Shown in pieces: positions 9,791 through 18,079 of a stretch of DNA of 64,000 nt. The stretch is from DATLFA01 sp035525225. Lineage in GTDB: Bacteria; Actinomycetota; Acidimicrobiia; Acidimicrobiales; WLNW01. Both the position numbers and the translations under genes were made by a program. Position 1 is the stretch's first letter. The number at the start of each line of letters is the position of its first letter. The stretch spans positions 1 to 64,000 of the forward strand of contig DATLFA010000022.1 of the NCBI GenBank assembly GCA_035525225.1, read 5' to 3'. The notes under the pieces were generated by a model. That model was not told the DNA's origin. It searched no databases and saw only the letters and a list, made by a program, of their open reading frames with translations.

Positions 9791-9924
9791 GCCCGCCTTT
9801 CCAAGGAGACCGAGAGCGTATACCGGCTCCTTCGCGAAGGAGAACGGCCGTCGTCAGACCGAGCGTGGTTGCTGTTCGAGCACGAGGCCGACAACATGTC
9901 AACGTGATCGTGCGGCGAGCGTCG

Positions 9925-11307
9925 ATGGGTGAACCGCCGCCCGATCCTGTCGCAGACGCTGCGGCAGACGCGATCGTCGACATTCTCGGCGGAGCCGAAG
10001 CCGAACTCGTCTACTCACCGACCGGAGAGGCTCCCTCGTGGACCGGGGGCGGTCCCGCCCAGGCCTCGGCGACCGGCGCCGGGCCTGCAGGGTGGGACCT
10101 CACCGTCGTTGTCACCCTCGGTGAGCGAATTGCGCGCCTCGTCGGCGCCGAAGCGCGAACCTCTCTCGAAGACCTGCTCGAAGAGTTGCCACCGGCCGCG
10201 CTGCGCGCCTCGGCGCAATTGCGCGACCACGCCGCCAGTGACAAGCACATGGCGGTGACACCGGCCGTGCGCCGGGCCGTCCGCGACACCGTTGCCACGG
10301 AGATCCTTTCCGCCTACCTTCGCGCGCGGGTGTCGACGGTGCGCGCCGACCTCGTCGGCGAGACGATCGAGTACCTCATCGAACTCAGCGGTACACGTGT
10401 CGAGTCACACGACCTCACCCACGGTGTCGTGGTGGCCGACGTGCTGCAAGATTCGCCGCGCTTGGAGTTCGCGTATCCCGCAGACATCCGCGCGGCCAAG
10501 CGCGCGCCGCTGCTGTTCGACGGACAGCAGTCGTTGCTCATCGTCGATCCCTCGGGACGGGCACGCCGCGAACTGCAGCGCCATCGATTCGAACACCTCG
10601 TCACGACGGTCGCCCAAACCCCCGCCACCGACCTCGGCGAGAGTGGTTCGCTCGTCGCGTCCGCCACGCAGTTGCTCGGCGGGCTCGGGTTCTTCCTCCG
10701 CGCCGATCGCAGCATCTGGACGTTCGTCGACGGCCGGCCGCTGCTCGTGCGGCGCAGCGAACACTGGACCGCGTTCCCGCTCGAGCTCTCTGCCGGGATC
10801 GCCGACATGATCGGTGGTGGATCGGTCGCCGCGCTCGTGACCCAGGCCGCGCTCATGATCTCGGCTCGACCACGGGGCGCCATCCTCGCCATCGTCGAGG
10901 ATGCATCCGATCTCGACGGCGTCGTGTCGCTCAAGGACCGCTACGACCTCCGCAACGACATCGACCCGCTGGCCATGCAGTTCGAAACTCGTTTGCATCA
11001 TCTCATCGACGCCGAGGATCTCGACGAGCACACGCTCGTCCGACTGGCGATGCTCGACGGCGCGACCGTCCTCGATACAGAGGGACGCCTGCTCGCGTAC
11101 GGCGCCATCGTCAGCAGCGCCGACAGTGAGCACGAAGGCGCTCGCACCGCGGCGGCCAAGACGCTGTCGGAGACGGCGATGGTCGTGCTCAAGGTCTCTG
11201 TCGATGGTGACATCACGATCTTCCGCGCCGGCGAGGCAGTCGCCACGCTGCTCGGCCGCCCCGCGGTATCGAGGCGGGCGCGCCCATTCGGAGCCGAGGG
11301 TTCTTGA
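9925..11307 (+). CDS. Atypical DisA_N/DAC-domain protein
   Basis: 460 residues from the ATG at 9925 (a GTG at 9904 is also possible; no good ribosome site for either). The C-terminal part, about residues 290-445, resembles diadenylate cyclase (DisA_N/DAC) domains: LAMLDGATVLDTEGRLLAYG contains the DGA motif (378-380) that binds ATP and metal, followed by a strand and a loop. Where true cyclases have G-T/A-RHRAA, this protein has GARTAAAK (405-412), so the RHR motif is lost. The N-terminal 280 residues are unfamiliar and contain no membrane segment. It could be a divergent c-di-AMP synthase or a nucleotide sensor; the altered motif favours a sensor. Confidence 0.65.
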   Translation: MGEPPPDPVADAAADAIVDILGGAEAELVYSPTGEAPSWTGGGPAQASATGAGPAGWDLTVVVTLGERIARLVGAEARTSLEDLLEELPPAALRASAQLRDHAASDKHMAVTPAVRRAVRDTVATEILSAYLRARVSTVRADLVGETIEYLIELSGTRVESHDLTHGVVVADVLQDSPRLEFAYPADIRAAKRAPLLFDGQQSLLIVDPSGRARRELQRHRFEHLVTTVAQTPATDLGESGSLVASATQLLGGLGFFLRADRSIWTFVDGRPLLVRRSEHWTAFPLELSAGIADMIGGGSVAALVTQAALMISARPRGAILAIVEDASDLDGVVSLKDRYDLRNDIDPLAMQFETRLHHLIDAEDLDEHTLVRLAMLDGATVLDTEGRLLAYGAIVSSADSEHEGARTAAAKTLSETAMVVLKVSVDGDITIFRAGEAVATLLGRPAVSRRARPFGAEGS

Positions 11308-11322
11308 GCCACCGGTCGTGGC

Positions 11323-14148
11323 TCACTTGCTGCGTCTCACCATGCGTTCGACCAGCTTCTTCGCTTCGTCGGCCCACAACACGATGCTCGCCAGTCCGAT
11401 GCAGACGGACCAATCGCCCAGTGCGAGCGGCGTGGTGTCGAACGCGTCGTTGAGGAACGGCAGCTGCACTACCGCGATCTGGAGTACGAGTGACAGTGCG
11501 ATCGCGCCCCACAGGAGTCTGTTCGTGAACAAGTGATTGAACGCGCTCTTGTGGTCGGATCGCGCGTTGAAGCAGTTGAACAACTGGGCGAGGACGAGTG
11601 TGGTGAAGGCCATGGTGCGGGCCTCGACGATGTCGCCCGACCCGCCGAGCAGTCCTCCCGAGAGACGCAGGTCGAGCGCGGCCAACGTCACGACCGCCAT
11701 CACGAATCCCACCCAGAAGATACCGATCCACATCTCGCGGTCGATCACGCGATCGGTGAGGCGTCGTGGTGGCCGCTGCATCACATCGTCGGGTGGCGGA
11801 TCGACGCCTATCGCCAGCGCGGGGGCGACATCGGTCAGCAAGTTGATCCACAGGATCTGCGTGGCGAGCAACGGCACTGCCACCGCCTCGCCCGTGTCGT
11901 CGAGCCCGAGCACCCCTGCCAGTACGACGCCGAAGAACATCGTGAGCACCTCACCGACGTTCGACGACAGCAAGAAGCGCAGGAACTTGCGGATGTTGGC
12001 GAAGATGGCGCGGCCTTCGCGTATCGCGACGATGATCGTCGCGAAGTTGTCGTCCGCCAGGATCATGTCGGCGGCTTCCTTCGTCACGTCGGTACCGGTG
12101 ATACCCATCGCGATGCCGATGTCGGCCGACTTGAGCGCCGGCGCGTCGTTGACGCCGTCGCCGGTCATCGCCACGATGTTGCCGCTCGATTGCAGCGAGT
12201 CGACGATGCGCAGCTTGTGCTCGGGCGCCACCCGCGCATAGACCGACACTTCGCCCACGGTGGCGTCGAACGTGTCGTCATCGACGCGGTCGATCTCGTT
12301 GCCGGTGAACACGCGCGCGTCGGCGCCCACGATTCCGAGCTCGGCGGCGATGCGCGCCGCGGTGCGGGGATGGTCGCCGGTGATCATGATGATGCGCACG
12401 CCGGCAGCGTGTGCTTCCGCGATCGCGGCGATGGCCTCTTCACGCGGCGGATCGATGATGCCGACTATTCCGAGGTACACGAGACCACGCTCCAGGGTTT
12501 CGTCCTCGCGTGGCCGCGCGCCGGCCGGCAACGGCCGATAGGCGACGGCCAGCGTGCGGAGCGCGTCGTCGGCGAGCCGGTCGACCGCGGCGAGGATGTC
12601 GTTCCTGCGGAATTCGCCGAGGGATAGCACGGTGCCGGCGACTCGCTCGTGTGTACAGCGCGACAGCAGCACGTCGGGCGCTCCCTTGGTGACGACGTCG
12701 ATACCACCATCGCGCTCGGCATCGGCTTCCAACGTGCTCATGAGCTTGCGCTCCGAGCTGAACGGAACCTCACCGACGCGCACGAATCGCGCTTCCCGCA
12801 GCGCGGTCAAGCCGTCGACCTTCGCCTCCGCGACGAGGAAGGCCGCCTCGGTCGGATCGCCCTGAATCGTCCACTCGCCACCGTCTTCGTGCAGCACGGC
12901 GTCGTTGGCGAGGCTTCCGCCGCCGAGCACGAAACGGATCTCCTCGGCCAGCGCCGCCTCGGTCGGTGAAGTGGGATCGAGCGGGCGGCCGGCGACGAGC
13001 AGTTCGCCTTCGGGCCGGTAGCCCGAGCCGGTCACGTCGATCTCACCGGAGGGCGTGATCACCTTCACGATGGTCATCTCGTTTCGCGTGAGCGTGCCCG
13101 TCTTGTCCGAGCAGATGACCGAGGCCGAGCCCAATGTCTCCACCGACGACAGTCGCTTGACGATCGCCCGCTCGCTGGCCATGCGCTGCACCCCGAGCGC
13201 GAGCACGACCGACAAGATGGCGGGGAGTCCCTCGGGCACCGCCGCGACCGCCAGCGACACGCCGACCAGCATCACGTCGACGAGGTCCGACGCCTCTTCG
13301 ATGGCGGTCGTGAGGAGGATGGCGGCCACCACAACGACCGCGATCACGATGACGGCCAGGCCGAGCATGCGACCGATGCGGGCGACTTCGCGCTGCAGTG
13401 GCGTCGGTGCGTCGTCGGTGCGGCCGAGGAGACGGGCGATGTTGCCGATCTCGGTGGCCATACCGGTGGCGGTGACCACGGCGCGGCCGCGGCCCCGCGC
13501 GACTGCGGTGCCGCTGAACACCATGTTGGTGCGGTCACCCAGTGCCGACTCGTGTCCGATCGCGGCGACATCCTTGAGCACCGGTTCGCTTTCGCCGGTG
13601 AGTGAGGCCTCGGCAATCGACAGCGACGCGGCTTCGACCACTCGGGCATCGGCGACGACCACGTCGCCTTCCGCCAGCACCAAGAGGTCGCCCGGCACCA
13701 CTTCGGTGGCGGGGACACGATCTTCGCGCCCACCGCGGAGCACACCCGCCGTCGCCGCTGCCATGCGCTGCAGGGCGGCGACCGCCTGCTCTGCTCGCGC
13801 CTCTTGCACATAGCCCAGCACCCCGTTGAGCAAGACGATCGACGCGATGACGATCGCTTCGTAAGGCACTTCGTCGGCGCCTTCGAGCACCCACGCGACG
13901 ATCGACACGATGACCGCGGCGATGAGGAGATAGATCAGCGGGTCGGCGAACTGCGCGACGAACTTTCGCCACGCAGGCACCGCGTCGGCCGCGTCGAGTT
14001 GATTCGGCCCGAACTGCTCGAGACGAGCGGCTGCCTCACTCGCGCTCAGCCCGGTGCCCGCGTTGCTGCCCATTTCGGCCGCGACTTCGGCCGCCTCGCG
14101 TCGCCACGGTTGCGGAGACCGCAGCGCCGGCGCGGTCACATCGGCCAC
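11323..14148 (-). CDS. P2-type cation-transporting ATPase
   Basis: 941 residues. The GTG start at 14148 follows GAGGAGG at good spacing. Order of elements: N-terminal cation-ATPase domain, two membrane helices (about 70-110), actuator domain with TGES (184-187), helices with PEGLP (305-309), phosphorylation motif CSDKTGTLTR with D348, nucleotide-binding domain with KGAPD, hinge GDGVNDAPAL, and a C-terminal membrane domain with six helices. PEGLP and the C-terminal six-helix block place it with Ca2+/Na+-type (P2) pumps and not with heavy-metal pumps. It would export or import a cation across the plasma membrane at the expense of ATP; the ion is not certain. Converges on the 9925-11307 gene with 15 bases between. 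Confidence 0.9.
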   Translation of the reverse strand: MADVTAPALRSPQPWRREAAEVAAEMGSNAGTGLSASEAAARLEQFGPNQLDAADAVPAWRKFVAQFADPLIYLLIAAVIVSIVAWVLEGADEVPYEAIVIASIVLLNGVLGYVQEARAEQAVAALQRMAAATAGVLRGGREDRVPATEVVPGDLLVLAEGDVVVADARVVEAASLSIAEASLTGESEPVLKDVAAIGHESALGDRTNMVFSGTAVARGRGRAVVTATGMATEIGNIARLLGRTDDAPTPLQREVARIGRMLGLAVIVIAVVVVAAILLTTAIEEASDLVDVMLVGVSLAVAAVPEGLPAILSVVLALGVQRMASERAIVKRLSSVETLGSASVICSDKTGTLTRNEMTIVKVITPSGEIDVTGSGYRPEGELLVAGRPLDPTSPTEAALAEEIRFVLGGGSLANDAVLHEDGGEWTIQGDPTEAAFLVAEAKVDGLTALREARFVRVGEVPFSSERKLMSTLEADAERDGGIDVVTKGAPDVLLSRCTHERVAGTVLSLGEFRRNDILAAVDRLADDALRTLAVAYRPLPAGARPREDETLERGLVYLGIVGIIDPPREEAIAAIAEAHAAGVRIIMITGDHPRTAARIAAELGIVGADARVFTGNEIDRVDDDTFDATVGEVSVYARVAPEHKLRIVDSLQSSGNIVAMTGDGVNDAPALKSADIGIAMGITGTDVTKEAADMILADDNFATIIVAIREGRAIFANIRKFLRFLLSSNVGEVLTMFFGVVLAGVLGLDDTGEAVAVPLLATQILWINLLTDVAPALAIGVDPPPDDVMQRPPRRLTDRVIDREMWIGIFWVGFVMAVVTLAALDLRLSGGLLGGSGDIVEARTMAFTTLVLAQLFNCFNARSDHKSAFNHLFTNRLLWGAIALSLVLQIAVVQLPFLNDAFDTTPLALGDWSVCIGLASIVLWADEAKKLVERMVRRSK

Positions 14149-14271
14149 TGGCGACCTCCTCGCGATCGATCTCCGTCCGGCCCAGTGCTATCTCCGAACG
14201 GCCGCGAGGGCAATGGCGGCGAACCGCCTCGGCTCTCACACAAACAGAACGGGCCCCGAAGCGACGCTCTG

Positions 14272-14277
14272 TAGGCT
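14272..14277 (+). promoter_or_regulatory. -10 element of argS, leaderless type
   Basis: TAGGCT ends 6 bases before the argS ATG, so transcription would start at or next to the A of the start codon. No ribosome site is present. Confidence 0.5.
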
Positions 14278-14283
14278 GGCCCC

Positions 14284-15891
14284 ATGCTCCGTGACCAACT
14301 CGTCGACGCGCTGCGTGAGGCCTTGGTCGCGCTCGACGTCCAGCCCTTGCCCGGCGTCATCAATCTCGAGCGGCCGGCTCGTCGTGAGCACGGCGACTGG
14401 TCGACCAACGTGGCCTTGGCGTCGGCCAAGAAGGCGGGCCGCAATCCGCGTGAGTTGGCGCAGGCGATCGCCGACCGGCTCAACAACGACCTGCCGCCTC
14501 ATGTGCTCAAGGTCGACATCGCCGGCGGCGGCTTCGTCAACTTCCATCTCGCCCATACGTGGTTGCACGACGTCCTGCGCGACGTGATCGACACGGGTGT
14601 CGCCGACTTCGGGCGGCACGACTTCGGTGCCGGGCACCGGGTCAACGTCGAGTTCGTGTCGGGTAATCCGACCGGGCCACTCCACGCCGGTCACGCCCGC
14701 GGCGCGATCTTCGGCGATTCGCTGGCGCGCCTTCTCGAACGGTGTGGCTACGACGTCACGCGCGAGTTCTATCTCAACGACCGCGGCGTGCAGATGCAGA
14801 GCTTTGCTTCTTCGCTCGTCGCCCGGAAGCGCAACGAAGAGGTGGCCGAAGGCGGCTACGTCGGCACGTACATCCGACTCTGGGCGGCCGAGATGCCCGA
14901 CGACGTCGATCCGCTCGATTGGGGCTACGCGCGCGCCTTGCGCGACCAGCGCGAGGTGCTCGAGGCGGCGCGGGTCGAATTCGACGTGTGGTCGAGCGAG
15001 CGCGATCTCGTCGGCGCCGGCGCGGTCGAGGCCGCACTCGCCGAGTTGCGCGAGCGCGACATGGTCTACGACGAGGACGGCGCAGTCTGGTTGCGCTCGA
15101 CGATGTTCGGCGACGACAAAGATCGCGTGCTCGTCAAGAGCGACGGCGAATACACCTACCTCGCCCCCGACATCGCCTATCACCGCGACAAGTACCGGCG
15201 TGACTTCGCCCTCCTGATCGACATCTGGGGTGCCGACCATCACGGCTACATACGGCGTATGAAAGCCGCGATGCAGGCACTCGGACATGATCCGGCCGAG
15301 CTCGAAGTGTTGATCACCCAGCTCGTCAAGCTCATGAGCAACGGCGTCGAGGTGAAGATCTCCAAACGCACCGGCGACATCGTCGAGATGCGCGACGTGA
15401 TCGACGAGATCGGCACCGATGCCACGCGTTTCACCTATCTATTGCAGTCCATCGATACGCAACAGACCTTCGACCTCGAGTTGGCCAAGAGCGAGTCGAT
15501 GGACAACCCCGTTTTCTACGTGCAGATGGCCCACGCTCGCGCCTGCAACATCGCACGCTTCGCCGCGGAGCGTGGCGCCACTCGCGGCCGGCTCGCGGAC
15601 GCCGACCCGTCGCTGCTCGTTCACGACCGTGAGCTCGACATCTTGCGCAGCTTGTCCGAGTTCGCCGAGACCGTCGCGTCCGCGTGCAACGATCGCGCGC
15701 CGCATCGCATCACTGCGTGGTTGCGCGAGCTGGCCGCTGCGTTTCACGGCTTCTACCACGACTGCTATGTCGTCGGTGACGGCGTCGCTCCCGAGTTGAC
15801 GCACGCCCGTCTCTGGCTCACCGAGGCGGCGCGCATCGGCTTGCACACGGGGCTCGACGTGATCGGCGTCTCGGCCCCCGAGTCGATGTGA
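14284..15891 (+). CDS. argS: Arginyl-tRNA synthetase
   Basis: 535 residues. Class I synthetase that attaches arginine to tRNA-Arg. Visible are the N-terminal additional domain, the HIGH-type motif GPLHAGHARG (HAGH at 134-137), the arginine pocket FVSGNPTGPLH, the KMSKS-region variant VKISKRTGD, and the C-terminal DALR anticodon domain (MDNPVFYVQMAHARACNI onward). The end overlaps lysA by four bases (GTGA), so argS and lysA form one unit. It is transcribed away from the P-type ATPase. Confidence 0.96.
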   Translation: MLRDQLVDALREALVALDVQPLPGVINLERPARREHGDWSTNVALASAKKAGRNPRELAQAIADRLNNDLPPHVLKVDIAGGGFVNFHLAHTWLHDVLRDVIDTGVADFGRHDFGAGHRVNVEFVSGNPTGPLHAGHARGAIFGDSLARLLERCGYDVTREFYLNDRGVQMQSFASSLVARKRNEEVAEGGYVGTYIRLWAAEMPDDVDPLDWGYARALRDQREVLEAARVEFDVWSSERDLVGAGAVEAALAELRERDMVYDEDGAVWLRSTMFGDDKDRVLVKSDGEYTYLAPDIAYHRDKYRRDFALLIDIWGADHHGYIRRMKAAMQALGHDPAELEVLITQLVKLMSNGVEVKISKRTGDIVEMRDVIDEIGTDATRFTYLLQSIDTQQTFDLELAKSESMDNPVFYVQMAHARACNIARFAAERGATRGRLADADPSLLVHDRELDILRSLSEFAETVASACNDRAPHRITAWLRELAAAFHGFYHDCYVVGDGVAPELTHARLWLTEAARIGLHTGLDVIGVSAPESM

Positions 15892-17168
15892 ACGCAATGG
15901 CCGGACCGCTGCCTCACCACCTGTTACCCGACACCGCGGCGATCGACGACCGGGGCCGGCTCTCCGTCGGTGGGTGCGACCTGCTGGGCCTCGCCCGTGA
16001 ATACGGCACGCCGCTGTTCGTCTACGACGAAGCGCAACTGCGCGCCCGGTGTCGCGAGGCGGTCAGCGCGTTCCCCGACGGCGCGGCGTATGCGACCAAG
16101 GCGTTTCTCTGTCTCGCCATGGCCAAACTCGCGCACCAAGAGGGCATGCAGCTCGACGTCGCCACCATTGGTGAATTCTTCGTCGCTCGTCGTGCGGGCG
16201 TGCCCGCCGGGCACATGGTCCTGCACGGCAACAACAAGTCGACCGACGAGCTGCGCACTGCCATCAGCGACGGCATCGGGCGCATCATCGTCGACAGCTT
16301 CGACGAGCTCGATCGCCTCGACCGTTTGCACGATGAGCTCGGCCTTCGACCACGTGTGCTGTTGCGGCTGACGCCCGGTGTCGAGGCGCACACCCACGAG
16401 TTCATAGCGACGGGTCACGACGACACCAAGTTCGGGTTCACCGTGTCGTCGGGTGCGGCGCAGCGTGCGGTCGACCGCGCGAGCGCAAGCGCCAGCGTCG
16501 ATCTCGTCGGGGTGCACGCACACATCGGAAGCCAGGTGTTCCGCCTCGACTCGATCGAAGAAGCGGTACACATCGTCGGTGACGTGACCCGTCCCTACGG
16601 TCTGCCCGAGCTGTCGATCGGCGGTGGCCTCGGCGTCGCCTACGTCGAAGGTGAGCGAGCGCCGACGATCACGCAATGGGGCGATGCTGTGCGCAAGGCG
16701 TGCGCCGACGCCGGCGTCACGGCGCGCATCACGGCAGAGCCGGGTCGCTCGATCGTGGCGTCCGCGGCGCTCACGCTGTACTCCGTCGGCACCATCAAAG
16801 ACCTGCCCGGCATTCGTACCTACCTGTCGGTCGACGGTGGCATGAGCGACAACCCCCGGCCGGTGCTCTACGGCAGCGGCTACGAGACGTTCCTACCGCG
16901 CGCCCCGCGGGCCCCGCGGCCCCGCTCGGTGCGTGTCGTCGGCAAGCATTGCGAGTCGGGCGACATCTTGGTACGCGAGGCGTCGGTGCCCGACGACATC
17001 GCAGTCGGCGACATCCTTGCCACACCGGTGACCGGTGCGTACGGGCACAGCATGGGGTCCAACTATCAGAAGGTGCAGCGCCCCGCGGTGGTGTTCGTGC
17101 GCGATGGTGATGCCCGGGTAGTGGTGCGCCGCGAGAGCCTCGACGACTTGATCCGCTTCGACTGTTAG
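15888..17168 (+). CDS. lysA: Diaminopimelate decarboxylase
   Basis: Last step of lysine synthesis: meso-diaminopimelate to L-lysine, PLP-dependent, alanine-racemase fold. The PLP lysine is K71 in AYATKAFL, followed by the barrel strands with HIGSQ, a glycine-rich phosphate loop (SIGGGLGV) and EPGRSIV. The dimer-partner cysteine loop CESGD and the late tyrosine segment GAYGHSMGSNYQ are present. 426 residues from the GTG that overlaps the argS stop; an ATG at 15897 is an alternative. The argS-lysA pairing is common in actinobacteria. Confidence 0.95.
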   Translation: MNAMAGPLPHHLLPDTAAIDDRGRLSVGGCDLLGLAREYGTPLFVYDEAQLRARCREAVSAFPDGAAYATKAFLCLAMAKLAHQEGMQLDVATIGEFFVARRAGVPAGHMVLHGNNKSTDELRTAISDGIGRIIVDSFDELDRLDRLHDELGLRPRVLLRLTPGVEAHTHEFIATGHDDTKFGFTVSSGAAQRAVDRASASASVDLVGVHAHIGSQVFRLDSIEEAVHIVGDVTRPYGLPELSIGGGLGVAYVEGERAPTITQWGDAVRKACADAGVTARITAEPGRSIVASAALTLYSVGTIKDLPGIRTYLSVDGGMSDNPRPVLYGSGYETFLPRAPRAPRPRSVRVVGKHCESGDILVREASVPDDIAVGDILATPVTGAYGHSMGSNYQKVQRPAVVFVRDGDARVVVRRESLDDLIRFDC

Positions 17169-17173
17169 CTGGG

Positions 17174-18079
17174 TTACGGGCCCGCTTCCACCGTGACGGG
17201 CGCGTGCGGCGCCACCCGATCTCGCGCGACGTGCATCGCGCCGATGAGGACCACAGCCGCCGCGAGAAGTGCCACGATCCGTCGCCGGCTTCGCCGTGGC
17301 GGCGCGGCAACGCGGTCACTCGCGCGAGGCGGGCGCGGGCCGAACGGGAGCGTCGAGGGCCCGGGTACGGCGGTTGGCGATGTGGCGTGGACGCCGGGCC
17401 AACGTGGTTCGGTCGTGAGAGTTGCAATCGCGTCGACCAGTACCTCCGGTCGATCGCCGAGTCGGGCGAACTCGCGCAACAACGCGCGCAGGTTGTCGGC
17501 TCTCGGGCCATCGCAGTCGCAGAGCATGCGTAATCCGCACCGCGCCAATGACGCGACATCGCCCTCGATACCGTCGTAGACGAAGTAGCTCGGCGTGAAC
17601 TGCGTCGGAGCGGTGCCGAACGGATGCGCCGCGCCGAAGTCGGCGAGCAGGGGCCGGCCGTCGTGGGCGAGAAGGATGTTCGCCGGCTTGACGTCGGCGT
17701 GGACGAGGCGATGCCGGTGCGCGGCGCCGAGCGCCGACGCGATGGCCAGCAACACGCCGATGGTTTCGTCGACGTCGAATGCGCCGTGGGTCGCGCACGC
17801 GTCTTCGAGCGACGTGGCGGCGAGCGGCATGACCATCCACGGGTCGCCGGTGGCGGTGGCCTCGATGACCTCGACGATGTGGGGATGGTGCAGGCCTCTC
17901 AGCACCTGTACCTCGCGGCGAAGCGCGTCGGCGCCGTCGGGATCGTGTGCGAGCTTTACGGCGACCTGACGACCGGTGCTGCGCTGCTCGGCGACGAACA
18001 CGATGGAGTGATCGGTGCGCGCCGCGACCGCATCGAGCTCGTAGCCAATCGCGAACGTGGTCGGGTCGTCGGTGTTCAT
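17174..18079 (-). CDS. Ser/Thr protein kinase with C-terminal membrane anchor
   Basis: 301 residues; its ATG overlaps the stop of the large FtsK/SpoIIIE-like gene (ATGA), so the two are translationally coupled. Hanks-type motifs: lysine K42 (VAVKLA), helix-C Glu near 56, catalytic loop HADVKPAN (127-134), and DFG (147-149). The activation segment is short and the usual APE is replaced by VYD (TPSYFVYD), while the following D-V-A-S-L-A is conserved. A proline-rich linker leads to a membrane helix (about 268-284) and a short outer tail. With the FHA domain of its neighbour, which binds phosphothreonine, the kinase probably regulates that ATPase; this is inference. Confidence 0.85.
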   Translation of the reverse strand: MNTDDPTTFAIGYELDAVAARTDHSIVFVAEQRSTGRQVAVKLAHDPDGADALRREVQVLRGLHHPHIVEVIEATATGDPWMVMPLAATSLEDACATHGAFDVDETIGVLLAIASALGAAHRHRLVHADVKPANILLAHDGRPLLADFGAAHPFGTAPTQFTPSYFVYDGIEGDVASLARCGLRMLCDCDGPRADNLRALLREFARLGDRPEVLVDAIATLTTEPRWPGVHATSPTAVPGPSTLPFGPRPPRASDRVAAPPRRSRRRIVALLAAAVVLIGAMHVARDRVAPHAPVTVEAGP

